Part shown: one piece after another, positions 28,517 through 36,930 of the stretch
Layout: each line of letters begins with the position of its first letter
How positions within the stretch are numbered: the stretch's first letter is position 1
DNA from: Actinomycetota bacterium
Lineage (GTDB): Bacteria > Actinomycetota > Acidimicrobiia > Acidimicrobiales > RAAP-2
DNA length: 64,000 nt
Assembly: GCA_021324045.1 (NCBI GenBank)
Contig: JAJPJV010000030.1
Coordinates: 35,049-99,048 of the forward strand
Reading direction: 5' to 3'
Notes under the pieces: generated by a model
The model's input: only the letters and a program-made list of their open reading frames with translations
Database searches by the model: none
Told to the model about the DNA's origin: nothing
Position numbers and translations under genes: made by a program

Positions 28517-29053
28517 TTAGAGGTACGTCCCCGGACGGCTCGGCGGGGCCGGCGGAAGGCCACGCTGGCGCATCTCGTCGAGCTGCGCGCGGGCAGCCAT
28601 CTGCTGGGCCACCAGGGTTGCCTGGATCCCGTGGAACAACCCCTCGAGCCAACCGACGAGCTGTGCCTGGGCGACGCGCAATTCGGCCTCGCTCGGGGTC
28701 CGATTGTCGAAGGGCTTGGCCATTCGCTCGAGCTCCTCGGCCAGATCCGGTGAGAGGCCACTGGCGACCTCACGGACCGATAGGTCGTAGATCTCCCGCA
28801 AGCGAAGCCGTCCGGCCTCGTCCAACGGCGCCTGACGCGCCTCTTCGAGCAGCTGGCGCACCATGGTCCCGATCCGCATCACCTTCCCGGGCTGGTGCAC
28901 GGACTCGGGGCTCGCCTCCTGGCCGCCACCCTCGGCGCCTGGCTGTTCCGGTCGTTGGGCCGCGGGAGACGCGGGGAGCACCTCGTCGGGCAGGACCCGA
29001 TTGTTCGCGGCGTGCGCGTTCTGCGCTCGGCTCTCCGAAGGGGTATCGGTCAT
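28517..29053 (-). CDS. bpa: bacterial proteasome activator (Bpa/PafE, DUF2587)
   Basis: ATP-independent ring activator that opens the 20S proteasome gate in actinobacteria. The 178-residue protein has a disordered N-terminal third, then the conserved helical core (RIGTMVRQLLEEARQAPLDE, then AQAQLVGWLEGLFHGIQATL) and the C-terminal PGTYL, which resembles the Tyr-Leu-ending docking motif (GQYL) of mycobacterial Bpa. It implies that proteasome prcA/prcB genes exist elsewhere in the genome. It is the gene upstream of dnaE. Confidence 0.9.
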   Translation of the reverse strand: MTDTPSESRAQNAHAANNRVLPDEVLPASPAAQRPEQPGAEGGGQEASPESVHQPGKVMRIGTMVRQLLEEARQAPLDEAGRLRLREIYDLSVREVASGLSPDLAEELERMAKPFDNRTPSEAELRVAQAQLVGWLEGLFHGIQATLVAQQMAARAQLDEMRQRGLPPAPPSRPGTYL

Positions 29054-29176
29054 GTCACGATGATGCCATCGCTGGCGTCCCGAGCCGACAAAGCACTCGG
29101 GGTGCGCGCTCGCCGGTCCCGCGTTCCCTGGTCCTCGTGCCCCTTCGCCTCGGCGCGCCTTCGGCGCCAGGGGCTT

Positions 29177-30343
29177 TCACCCGCGAACCCAGGCGAGCAA
29201 CGGGACGAGCATCTCGGCCGCGGTGAGCGAACCGTGGCGGGCCACGAGCCGCTGCTCGCCGGTGTCGGCAGGGTCCAGGAACGCAAGAGGAGCGAACGGG
29301 GCGAGCACGACATCGCCGAGGCGCTCGAGGACCTCAGGGGGCGCGGCGCCCCCGAGCCAGCCCTCGGCGAGGACCTCCGCCCGGGTTCGCACCCATGCCA
29401 CGTCATCGAATGCCGCGTGCGCTGCGGCCGCGACGTCGTCGAGCGCGCCACTGCGCACGTGGAGCCATCGGAACCGACCCTCCCCGGAGATCGCCTCGAC
29501 CTGCTCCATGATCTCAGGGCCGAAGATCGCGAGGCGTTGCCCCACCTCGACCTGCCCGTGATCGCTGGTGACCACCAGGCCGGCCCCCGGTGGCAGGACC
29601 GCCAGCAAGTCGGCGACGAGACGGTCAGTCGCTCGAAGCTCCTCGTCATAGTGCGCTCCCAACCCTCTGGTATGAGATACCCGGTCGATCCCGTCGCTAT
29701 AGGCGAGGACGAAGGGCGCTCGCTCCTCGAGCAACCGCCGCACCTCGACGACGAGGCCTGAGACCGTGACCCACGGGACCGCCTTCGTCCCGGCGAGGAA
29801 CGCGGCAGAAAACCCGCTCGCTGCGAACTCCTCCCGGGAGACGACGGGCACGGGCACGCTTGCCAGCTCGGCCGGGCGCATCGCAAACGCCGGTGTTGGT
29901 TGGAAGGTCGGCGGGGGCAGGAGCTGGCGCGCGTCACGACCTCCGAGCCGCCAGGCCAAGGGATGGAAGAGCTGCTCGTCGACGAGCATACGGAACCCCA
30001 CGAGGCCGTGAGCCGCCGGCGCGAGCCCCGTCGTCAGGCTGGTGAGGGCGACCGGGGTGCTCGAGGGGGCGACGGTGGTGATCGGGCCGCCCTCGCCGCT
30101 GGCGAGCGTCGGCGCGATCGACGTCCGCTCCTGGAGCTGCTCCCACCCCAGACCGTCGATCACGAGGAGCACGATCTGGCGGCAGCTCCGCAGGGCAGCG
30201 GGAAGCCATGGGGCCTCGGGGGGCCCGCCGACGTCGGGCGCCGCGCCGTGGTGGGCGGCCAGCACGCCGAAGAGCGCGCCGGCCAGGTTCGTCAGGCACG
30301 GACCGTCGAACGCGGGGAGGATCGGGTCGGGGGGCATCGCCAC
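29177..30343 (-). CDS. alkaline-phosphatase-superfamily protein (phosphodiesterase/nucleotide pyrophosphatase type)
   Basis: A 388-residue predicted metallo-phosphohydrolase. Metal and nucleophile motifs of the superfamily are visible in order: VLLVIDGLGWEQL (first Asp), SSTPVALTSL (nucleophile Thr/Ser region), YSDGIDRVSH (Asp and His) and TSDHGQVEVG (Asp-His). No signal peptide is evident, so probably cytoplasmic. Substrate unknown; similar actinobacterial proteins are usually called nucleotide pyrophosphatase. Divergent from the Rrf2 gene, 74 bp apart. Confidence 0.85.
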   Translation of the reverse strand: MAMPPDPILPAFDGPCLTNLAGALFGVLAAHHGAAPDVGGPPEAPWLPAALRSCRQIVLLVIDGLGWEQLQERTSIAPTLASGEGGPITTVAPSSTPVALTSLTTGLAPAAHGLVGFRMLVDEQLFHPLAWRLGGRDARQLLPPPTFQPTPAFAMRPAELASVPVPVVSREEFAASGFSAAFLAGTKAVPWVTVSGLVVEVRRLLEERAPFVLAYSDGIDRVSHTRGLGAHYDEELRATDRLVADLLAVLPPGAGLVVTSDHGQVEVGQRLAIFGPEIMEQVEAISGEGRFRWLHVRSGALDDVAAAAHAAFDDVAWVRTRAEVLAEGWLGGAAPPEVLERLGDVVLAPFAPLAFLDPADTGEQRLVARHGSLTAAEMLVPLLAWVRG

Positions 30344-30417
30344 GGCTCACACTACGTGCCCGCCGCAGGGCGACGACGAGCCGGGTGCCGGAAGGGTCGC
30401 AGCGGTAGGCTGCGCGC

Positions 30418-30981
30418 GTGAAGGTCTCGACCCGCGGCGACTACGCCTGCCGTGCCCTCCTCTCCCTAGCGCTGCACGACGGCCAGTCGGCGCCGACCTC
30501 GGTCCGTGACATCGCCGACCGCACGGGTCTCCCCCAGCCCTACCTCGAACAGATCCTCCTCGCGCTCAAAGGCGCCGGTCTCGTGCGCTCCAAGCGTGGG
30601 GTTGGCGGCGGCTACGTGCTCGCCCGCCCTCCCGAGGAGATCACCCTGGCACAGATCGTCTCCGCAGTCGACGGACCGATCGTCGCGGGGGACTTCGGCG
30701 AACCCCACACCGGCGGCGCCTGCGACCACGAAGGACAGTGCGTGCTCTTAGCGGTCTGGGCAGAGGTCGGCGAGTACATGCGCGCCTACCTGCAATCCTT
30801 CACCCTCGCCGACATGGTCGCCCGCTCGCTGGGCGCCCCGGCGGCACCGTCGCCGGGGCCAAAGGCCGATCCCGCCGGGCCCCAGGACCCCCCTAGTGCC
30901 CAGGCGCCTCGTCAGGCGCGGGAGCTCGTTGGTTCCACAGCGCGAGCACCCGAGCGCCACGCTCCCATCCGAGCACGCTGA
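30418..30981 (+). CDS. Rrf2-family transcriptional regulator
   Basis: A 187-residue dimeric winged-helix regulator. The N-terminal 85 residues fit the family well (MKVSTRGDYACRALLSLAL, IADRTGLPQPYLEQILLAL, RSKRGVGGGYVLARP). The sensor loop carries Cys102 and Cys108 (CDHEGQC), but the third cysteine of IscR/NsrR is missing, so Fe-S binding is uncertain. The last 50 residues are Ala/Pro-rich and overlap the convergent histidine-phosphatase gene by 89 bp. GTG start. Targets unknown. Confidence 0.88.
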   Translation: MKVSTRGDYACRALLSLALHDGQSAPTSVRDIADRTGLPQPYLEQILLALKGAGLVRSKRGVGGGYVLARPPEEITLAQIVSAVDGPIVAGDFGEPHTGGACDHEGQCVLLAVWAEVGEYMRAYLQSFTLADMVARSLGAPAAPSPGPKADPAGPQDPPSAQAPRQARELVGSTARAPERHAPIRAR

Positions 30982-31573
30982 GCGAGGCCGTCCCGAGCGC
31001 CAAGAACCGGCCACCGATCGGTGGGAGCCCGACCCAGCGCGCGGCGAGCACCCGGAGCACGTGGCCGTGGGCGAAGCACAAGGTGTCCCCCTCGACGGCC
31101 TGGGCGCGCTCGATGACCCGGTCCGCCCGAGCCCCGACCGCGCTCGCCGTCTCGCCGCCGGGAACGCCTTCGCTCCACAACGTCCAGCCCGGCCGCTCGC
31201 GGCAGATCTCTGCACTGGTGCGACCTTCGTACTCGCCGTAGTCCCACTCGGACAGCTCGTCGATGATCTCGGGATCGGGATAACCGGCGAGCGCGGCGGT
31301 CTCGAGGGCCCGCGACAACGGGCTCGAGAGGACCAGGGCGAAGGACCACGGCGCCAGCAGCCCCGCCAGCCGTCGCGCCTGTTCCCGGCCCTCGGGCACG
31401 AGCGGGACGTCGGTTCTCCCGGTGTGACGACCGCAGCGGCTCCACTCGGTGTCCCCGTGGCGCACGAGGACCATCCGGCCTCGCGGCGTCGGATCGCCCG
31501 CGGGCGCGCCAGCGGCGCGACGGCCAGCCACCGGATCGTCACCGGCATGCCCACCGGCCTCCGGGGTCCTCAT
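30893..31573 (-). CDS. histidine phosphatase family protein
   Basis: Phosphoglycerate-mutase-like phosphatase, 226 residues. The phosphohistidine motif is LVRHGDTEW, followed by the conserved acidic segment SEWDYGEYEG and the second catalytic histidine in CFAHGHVLRVL. The ATG used (MRTPEAGG) leaves a 30-residue hydrophilic N-terminus; the open frame runs 44 codons further upstream into low-GC intergenic DNA. Substrate unknown. Its 3' end overlaps the Rrf2 gene on the other strand. Confidence 0.87.
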   Translation of the reverse strand: MRTPEAGGHAGDDPVAGRRAAGAPAGDPTPRGRMVLVRHGDTEWSRCGRHTGRTDVPLVPEGREQARRLAGLLAPWSFALVLSSPLSRALETAALAGYPDPEIIDELSEWDYGEYEGRTSAEICRERPGWTLWSEGVPGGETASAVGARADRVIERAQAVEGDTLCFAHGHVLRVLAARWVGLPPIGGRFLALGTASLSVLGWERGARVLALWNQRAPAPDEAPGH

Positions 31574-31839
31574 GCCTGCGACCCCCCCGCTCGCCGGGCG
31601 CGAGCGCCGGCCGGTCGATCGGGGAACGCTCGATCGGGGAATGTTAGACAGCGTTGGTATGGATTTCATCCTCCTGTTACACGGACCTGTCAGGCTGGTG
31701 TCCATGCCAGGTCGGTCGAACCAGGGAAATGCACAACTCCTGGTCGGCGTTGTATCTACTGTGTTGGTGTAGGTTCGACGGTGCTCGGTTGGAGGCCAGG
31801 CCGTCGGATCGCCATTGGAACCGTGAGAAACGATAGGGA
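31574..31839. promoter_or_regulatory. lower-GC divergent regulatory region upstream of the sigma factor
   Basis: About 266 bp between the histidine phosphatase and the sigma-factor gene. The part from about 31640 to 31830 is clearly less GC-rich than its surroundings, as expected of promoter DNA. No -35/-10 pair stands out enough to place. Confidence 0.4.
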
Positions 31840-32685
31840 ATGAGTAGGACGAGAAGTACGGTCAGTACCACAGACAGCCTGGGGTTGTTGCTTCGCGACC
31901 TCGAGCATCATCCCATGCCCAACTACGAGCAGCAGGTCGAGCTCGCCAAGCGCGTCGCAGCGGGTGACGAGGAGGCACGCCGCGAGATGGTCGCAGCGAA
32001 CCTCCGGCTGGTGGTGCACTGGGCGCGTCGATACCAGGATCGGGGGGTTGACCTGGCCGATCTCGTCCAAGAGGGGACCTTCGGCCTGCTCCGCGCGGTC
32101 GAGAAGTTCGACTGGGAGCGGGGCTTCCGCTTCTCGACCTACGCCACCTGGTGGATCCGTCAAGCGTTGCAGCGGGCAGTCCAGCAGCACGGACGGGTCA
32201 TCCGGGTCCCGCTCGAAGTCGGTGAGCGCCTCCAGCGCCTCGACGCCTTGACCGCGGAGCTGGCCGGTCAGCTGGGTCGGGCTCCCACCGAAGAAGAGCT
32301 CACCGAGGCCACGGGCATGACTGAGGAGGAGCGACGGGCACTCGAAGGGGTTGCCAGGGTGGCAGCCAGCCTCGATCAACCCGCGGCCGTGGACTCGACC
32401 ACCCCGCTCGGCGAGCTCGTCGCCCCCGACAGCGAGAACCTCCCCGACAAGATCGACCAGGCGATCGTGATGGATCGGGTGCGCGAAGCGGTGGAGCGGC
32501 TCCCTGAGCTTCAGCGCGACGTGCTCCGGATGCGTTTCGGCTTCGACGGCAGTGCCCCCGCCTCCCTCCAGGTCACCGCGGAGCGTCTCGGGGTGGGCGT
32601 CCGACGGGTGCGCCGTGCCGAGGAAGAGGCCTTGGCGGCCCTGTCGACCGACGAGGACGTCATCGGCGCGCACGAGGCTGCCTGA
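31840..32685 (+). CDS. sigma-70 family RNA polymerase sigma factor (RpoD/SigA-like, group 2)
   Basis: A 281-residue sigma factor with regions 1.2 to 4. Region 2 is close to the housekeeping type ([52 protein letters not shown]), so recognition of standard -10 elements is expected. Region 3 follows ([16 protein letters not shown]). Region 4.2 departs from the usual VTRERIRQIE helix: here it reads [19 protein letters not shown]. This suggests altered -35 recognition. The short N-terminus lacks region 1.1. Its 3' end overlaps the convergent rluD-type gene by 26 bp. Confidence 0.9.
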   Translation: MSRTRSTVSTTDSLGLLLRDLEHHPMPNYEQQVELAKRVAAGDEEARREMVAANLRLVVHWARRYQDRGVDLADLVQEGTFGLLRAVEKFDWERGFRFSTYATWWIRQALQRAVQQHGRVIRVPLEVGERLQRLDALTAELAGQLGRAPTEEELTEATGMTEEERRALEGVARVAASLDQPAAVDSTTPLGELVAPDSENLPDKIDQAIVMDRVREAVERLPELQRDVLRMRFGFDGSAPASLQVTAERLGVGVRRVRRAEEEALAALSTDEDVIGAHEAA

Positions 32686-33853
32686 TCTCGCGTCTCGGCG
32701 TCAGCCTGTCGGAGCGGCGCTGCGGCGGGTCGGCCGTTCCACCAGCGGCACCTGAGACTTCCGTGCCTTGGCGACCGGAGGGCGTCAGGCCGTTCAGCAC
32801 GGCGGCGAAGTCAGCGGGGATGCGCGACTCGAAGCGGAGCCGTTCGCCAGTTCGGGGGTGGTCGAAGCACAGCTCGAAGGCGTGGAGGAGCGGCCGACTC
32901 GAAGCGAGCTCGGCCCCGATCGGCATACGGTCCCCACGGTGGCGTGCGGCGCGTGCCCCTTCGGGACGGGCTGATCCCGCGCGGCCATAGCGGTCGTCTC
33001 CGATCACCGGGTGCCCGATCGCCGCGAAGTGCACGCGGATCTGATGCGTCCTGCCCGTCTCCAGGCTCACCCTCACCAACGTGACGACGTCGGGCCCACC
33101 CGGCGCGGGCCATGACAAGTGCTCGATCACCTCGAATGCGGTGCGGGCGGGGCGCCCCTCGGCACGCACTGCCATCTTCGTGGGGGTCGTCGACGAACGC
33201 CCGATGGGTGCATCGATGAGCCCGCGCGCCTCGGCGATGCGACCCGAGACGAGCGCGAGGTAGCGACGCTGGACCGTGCGCTGCGAGAGCTGGCGGACCA
33301 GCGCGTGGTAGGCCTCGGCGGTTCGCGCCACCACCATCAACCCCGACGTGCCACGGTCCAGGCGGTGGACGATCCCGGGCCGCTCCGGCGGGCAGGTCCC
33401 GTCCTCCACGAGATCCCAGAGATCGGCGAAGCGCGCGAGGAGCCCCGACACCAGGGTGCCGCTGCGATGGCCGGCCCCGGGATGCACGATCACCCCCGCG
33501 GGCTTGTCGACCACGATGACCGCTGGGTCTTCGTGGACGAGTGCGAATGGGACGTCTGGGTCTGCAGACGGTCGTGCCTGCCCCGAGGCCACAGCCCTCA
33601 CGGCAACGACGTTGCCTGGCCGGAGACGCCGTCCGCCATCGGTGTGGACGCGGCCGTCGAGGCGCACCTGGCCCGAGCGCAGCCACGTCGCAGCCTCCGC
33701 ACGCGACACGCTGGCGATCAGCGCGAGCGCGCGGTCGAGCCGCAGACCCTCGAGTGCGGCGGTGACCTCGATCTCGATCTCCTTCGCCTCGGCGTCGGGA
33801 TGCCCGGTCACCGAGCCGTCCCGGGTCCTCGGCGGCTGTTCGACGTCGCTCAC
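32660..33853 (-). CDS. RluA/RluD-family pseudouridine synthase
   Basis: Modifies uridines in 23S rRNA. The 397-residue protein has an N-terminal S4 domain ([20 protein letters not shown], about residues 32-51) and the catalytic domain with the Asp of [19 protein letters not shown] and the later [20 protein letters not shown]. About 45 C-terminal residues are low-complexity and basic. The start is a GTG overlapping the lspA stop (GTGA), giving the common lspA-rluD pair. Confidence 0.93.
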   Translation of the reverse strand: MSDVEQPPRTRDGSVTGHPDAEAKEIEIEVTAALEGLRLDRALALIASVSRAEAATWLRSGQVRLDGRVHTDGGRRLRPGNVVAVRAVASGQARPSADPDVPFALVHEDPAVIVVDKPAGVIVHPGAGHRSGTLVSGLLARFADLWDLVEDGTCPPERPGIVHRLDRGTSGLMVVARTAEAYHALVRQLSQRTVQRRYLALVSGRIAEARGLIDAPIGRSSTTPTKMAVRAEGRPARTAFEVIEHLSWPAPGGPDVVTLVRVSLETGRTHQIRVHFAAIGHPVIGDDRYGRAGSARPEGARAARHRGDRMPIGAELASSRPLLHAFELCFDHPRTGERLRFESRIPADFAAVLNGLTPSGRQGTEVSGAAGGTADPPQRRSDRLTPRREIRQPRARR

Positions 33854-34398
33854 CTTGCCACGGGGTCGCGCTCGCGGACGCAGGCGTTCCCCGGAGGGGT
33901 GGTCGACTTGGACCCCCGGCGCAACGAGAGCACCACCAGCGCGGCGACGCCGACGGTGATGGATGCGTCCGCCACGTTGAAGGTCGGCCAACCCGTCAGC
34001 TTCACGAAATCGATGACCGCACCGTGGTGCCCTCGGAACAGACGATCGGCAAGGTTCCCGATCGCGCCACCGAGCACCAGGCCGATGGCGAGCGCGACGC
34101 TCCTTTGGCGTGCCTGCCACGCCCACCATGCCAAGACGACGACCACGATCGCCACGACCACCCCGAGTACCACGGCGTCGCCGGTGAACAGGCTGAACGC
34201 AGCTCCCGAGTTGTAGCCGAGCGACAGGCTGAGCGGCCCGACAAGGTGAACGGGATGGCTCGCCAGCCGTGCCTGTGCGAGCGACTTGGTCACCTGATCG
34301 ACCGCCACCACCAACAGCGACGCGGTCACCGTGGCGACCACGTGCCGCCCATGCCTGCGATCGGGACCACCGCCGACGTGGTCGCTCAGCGCCGTGAC
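33850..34398 (-). CDS. lspA: lipoprotein signal peptidase (signal peptidase II)
   Basis: Membrane aspartic peptidase that cleaves prolipoproteins after lipidation. The 182-residue product has four membrane helices. Conserved blocks are VAVDQVTKSLA, NSGAAFSLF, GGAIGNLADRLFRG (first catalytic Asp) and VIDFVKL to FNVADASI (second catalytic Asp). I prefer the GTG at this position, overlapping the dksA-like stop by 13 bp; a longer frame up to 34479 exists. Operon with rluD and the DksA-type gene. Confidence 0.92.
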   Translation of the reverse strand, partial: VTALSDHVGGGPDRRHGRHVVATVTASLLVVAVDQVTKSLAQARLASHPVHLVGPLSLSLGYNSGAAFSLFTGDAVVLGVVVAIVVVVLAWWAWQARQRSVALAIGLVLGGAIGNLADRLFRGHHGAVIDFVKLTGWPTFNVADASITVGVAALVVLSLRRGSKSTTPPGNACVRERDPVAR

Positions 34399-35384
34399 AG
34401 CCCTCCGCTCTTGCAGGCCACGCAGAGGCGAGCGTAGGGCAGCGCACGCAGGCGTGCCTTGGGGATCGGTTGGTGGCACTGTTCGCAGGCGCCGTAGGTG
34501 CCGTCGGCGATCCGGCGCAACGCTTCGTCGATCTCGGCTACCGCAGCGGCGGCCTGCGCCGACAACGTCAGGTCCCGCTCCCGATCGACCGTGACGGTGG
34601 CGCCTTCGCCTGACTCCTCGTCGAAATCCACGTCACCGGGCTCGCGCTCGCCGGCCAGGAGATCGGCTTCCTCCTTGAGCGACGTCGCCTGCTCCTCGTA
34701 GACGACCCGCTCGGCCTCCAACAGCCGCCGTTGCTCCTCCAAGAACTTGGCGTCGTCGGCATAGGGCCGAGCGACGGCCTTGGCGAGGGTACCGTCGCGG
34801 GCACGTGACGCACTGGTCGACTCGACCGCCTTCGTCGCCCCCGCACGGGACCCGTCTCGCTGCGCCTGGGGCGCGGGCTGGGCACCCGGCTGCGGGGACG
34901 GCGCTCGGTCTCGAGCCCCCGACGCCGGAGGCTCCAAGGAGGGCCCGATCGGCGAGGCCTCGTGCGCATGAGGCGCCTCCTCGGCGGCCTCGGCCGCCAC
35001 GGCTGCGTCCCTTCGCTCGGCGTCCATCGGTGGCTTGCTCGCAGCCGGACGCGTCGCGGCGCGCCGCGCCGTGGTGGCGGGCTTCGCGGCAGCTTCCTTC
35101 TTCGTCGCCTGCGCAGTGCTCCCAGCGCTGGCGCCCCTTCCCTTGGCGCCCGGCGTCGTGGCCTTAGCCTTCGCCGCGGCCTTGGTCGCTCCCGTCACCT
35201 TGGCCGAAGGGGCCTTGGCGGCCGACGTCGTCTTCGTCGCCTTCCCGGCCGAAGGCTTCGATGCCACCGCCTTCGCCCCCTTGGTCGAGGCCTGCGCGGC
35301 TTTCGTGCGGGCCTGCGCCTTGGACGACGACTGCTTGGGACCAGCCGAGGCGCTCGCGTGCGAGGCCTTCGTCGCTGAGGTCAT
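34386..35384 (-). CDS. DksA/TraR zinc-finger protein with long Ala/Lys-rich N-terminal tail
   Basis: A 332-residue protein. Residues 1 to about 110 are dominated by Ala, Lys, Ser and Thr (KAA, AKA and SAK repeats), like histone-H1-type or HupB tails. About 110-210 is Pro/Ala/Arg-rich and probably disordered. The C-terminal 115 residues form the DksA-type unit: a helical pair (KFLEEQRRLLEAERVVYEEQ, then AAVAEIDEALRRIADGTYG) and a zinc finger CEQC...CVAC. It lacks an obvious acidic DxxDxA tip. It may act on RNA polymerase, DNA or both. First gene of a run with lspA and rluD. Confidence 0.88.
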   Translation of the reverse strand: MTSATKASHASASAGPKQSSSKAQARTKAAQASTKGAKAVASKPSAGKATKTTSAAKAPSAKVTGATKAAAKAKATTPGAKGRGASAGSTAQATKKEAAAKPATTARRAATRPAASKPPMDAERRDAAVAAEAAEEAPHAHEASPIGPSLEPPASGARDRAPSPQPGAQPAPQAQRDGSRAGATKAVESTSASRARDGTLAKAVARPYADDAKFLEEQRRLLEAERVVYEEQATSLKEEADLLAGEREPGDVDFDEESGEGATVTVDRERDLTLSAQAAAAVAEIDEALRRIADGTYGACEQCHQPIPKARLRALPYARLCVACKSGGLSRR

Positions 35385-35398
35385 CTCGTCTCTCCTCT

Positions 35399-35413
35399 CC
35401 GGCGAAGCGCCGG
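35399..35413 (-). other. hairpin in the 5' leader of the DksA-type gene
   Basis: CCGGCG pairs with CGCCGG around a 3-nt loop, just upstream of the GGAGAGGAGAG ribosome-binding site. It could influence translation start; no riboswitch class is recognised. Confidence 0.3.
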
Positions 35414-35471
35414 CGCCCGTTGCCGCCGACCGTCGAACGAGGCTTCGTCACGGCCCGTTCGGGAGGCGGCG

Positions 35472-35500
35472 AACCTACACAAACAGCGCAACTCCGGCAA
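35472..35500 (-). promoter_or_regulatory. candidate promoter of the DksA-type/lspA/rluD run
   Basis: Minus-strand TTGCCG (35495-35500), 17-nt spacer, TAGGTT (35472-35477). It would give a leader of roughly 80 nt before the ATG at 35384. Assigned by consensus match only. Confidence 0.4.
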
Positions 35501-35658
35501 AACTTCCCGTCGTCCGCGACGGCGGTCATCCAGCGGTCGCGGCGATCCGTCGGTCCGTGCACCTTACCGGTTCACCAAACGATCGCAGACCACCACGGGG
35601 CCGCGTCGGGAATCTCCACGTGCGGTGCGCGATCGATGCCGGGTGCGCCCGGCGGTCA

Positions 35659-35675
35659 CGCTCGTCCAGCGAGCG
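35659..35675 (-). terminator. possible stem-loop downstream of divIVA
   Basis: CGCTCG and CGAGCG form a 6-bp stem with a 5-nt loop, 30 bp past the divIVA stop codon. No T tract follows, so it may not terminate alone. Confidence 0.25.
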
Positions 35676-35704
35676 CCGTCAGTGCAGCGGTGACGAGGAT
35701 CGGA

Positions 35705-36541
35705 TCAGTGACGAGGCTCCGAGGGCACGACGGATGGCCGTGCGCCCGTCAAGTCGAGCACCTCGGCGATTGCGCGTTCGTCGCCTCTGGTTGGTCCAGG
35801 GTTGCCCGGCACCGCATCGGTGGGCGCATCGCCACCGGCACCGGGCTGGCCCTGCGAGCGCTGACGCACTTGGCTCCCAGGAGCCTGCTCGGTGGAGTCC
35901 TCTTGTGCGACAGCCTCCCCCGCAGGACGCGGCCGCAACGCCATGAGCGCCTCGGCGGGCTGGATGTTCTCGTCGACCCAGCGCAGCACGTCGGCGAGCA
36001 TCGTGCGGAGACGGTTGCGCTCGGCCTCGAGGTGGCGGGCCATGTTCTCGACGTCACCGGCGAGCTGCCCCCGAGCCGTCTCGAGCCGCGTCACCTCCTC
36101 GCGCAACGCCTGCTGCGATTCGGAGACCAGGCGTCGTGCGTCCTCCTCGGCGCGCGCCACGATGGCACGCGCGCGCGCCTCGGCCTGCGCGATCGTCTCG
36201 GCCGCTTCGGCCTCCGACTCCCGCTTGGTCTGCTCGACGAAGCGTTGCGCGAGCAGCAGGGTCCGCTGCAACGTGTCGTCCTGCACGATCTCGGTGTCGG
36301 TCTGGGACGACCGCCCGGCACCGCTTCGCTGCTCTGCCTCGAGCTGCGCGATGCGCTCCGTCGCCTGGCGAAGGCGATCGAGGGCCTGGCGCAACTGCTC
36401 TTGGAGGCGCTCGGCCTCCACGGCAGCCTTCTCGAGGTACTCGTCGACTTCGTCGACGTTGTACCCCTTGAGGCCGAGGCGGAACTCGACCGTCCGCAAC
36501 GTTTCGAGGATCGACTGGGGCGCTTGGCCACTGTCCACCAT
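35705..36541 (-). CDS. divIVA: DivIVA/Wag31-type polar growth and septum protein
   Basis: Coiled-coil membrane-curvature protein that organises cell poles and septa. The 278-residue product has the N-terminal membrane-binding/dimer part (ILETLRTVEFRLGLKGYNVDEVDEYL pattern), a long coiled coil (about residues 40-210, rich in A, E, Q and R) and a disordered tail. The ATG is chosen at MVDSGQAPQ. It is last in the dcw-linked run sepF-yggT-divIVA, the arrangement usual for actinobacteria. Confidence 0.92.
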   Translation of the reverse strand: MVDSGQAPQSILETLRTVEFRLGLKGYNVDEVDEYLEKAAVEAERLQEQLRQALDRLRQATERIAQLEAEQRSGAGRSSQTDTEIVQDDTLQRTLLLAQRFVEQTKRESEAEAAETIAQAEARARAIVARAEEDARRLVSESQQALREEVTRLETARGQLAGDVENMARHLEAERNRLRTMLADVLRWVDENIQPAEALMALRPRPAGEAVAQEDSTEQAPGSQVRQRSQGQPGAGGDAPTDAVPGNPGPTRGDERAIAEVLDLTGARPSVVPSEPRH

Positions 36542-36621
36542 GGGAGGCCATCCTAACCCCTGGTCCCGTTGCAACCAGGGAGCGCCTGAGCCCAGGAGCT
36601 GGGGGGCAGCAACCGATTCTT

Positions 36622-36657
36622 CCTTGGCGCCCCCGACGGTCCGCAGGGACGCCAAGG
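36622..36657 (-). terminator. stem-loop between yggT and divIVA
   Basis: CCTTGGCG and CGCCAAGG form an 8-bp stem, extended by CCC/GGG inside, directly after the yggT stop codon. It may terminate or attenuate the upstream transcript before divIVA. Confidence 0.4.
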
Positions 36658-36663
36658 CGAGGC

Positions 36664-36927
36664 TCAGCGGCGGAGCAACGGGATCACGATGACCTGGGCG
36701 ACGATGATCACGATCATGACCGACAGGTCGATCCCCATCCCGCCCGCGCGGATCGGGGGGAGCACGCGACGGATCGGGCGGAGGACCGGCTCTGTGACCA
36801 GGTCCAGCCCCCGGACGATCTGCGCGAGCGCGCCCCCTGGCCGCAGCGGGAACCAGCTCAACAGCGCCCGGGCGATCAGCAGGATGACGTAGGCCTCGAC
36901 GATCCCGGCGATCAGGTTGAGCACCAC
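36664..36927 (-). CDS. yggT: YggT-family membrane protein
   Basis: An 87-residue integral membrane protein with two hydrophobic helices and the conserved middle segment ARALLSWFPLRPGG and VTEPVLRPIRRVLPPI. The molecular role of YggT proteins is not settled; in actinobacteria and cyanobacteria the gene lies beside sepF and affects division or osmotic fitness. It starts 3 bp after the sepF stop codon. Confidence 0.9.
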   Translation of the reverse strand: MVLNLIAGIVEAYVILLIARALLSWFPLRPGGALAQIVRGLDLVTEPVLRPIRRVLPPIRAGGMGIDLSVMIVIIVAQVIVIPLLRR

Positions 36928-36930
36928 GGC

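Noticed and set aside
35385..35704. tRNA or small RNA gene in the divIVA to DksA-type gap
   Set aside because: No cloverleaf or CCA-type end could be found; only a promoter-like pair and short hairpins.
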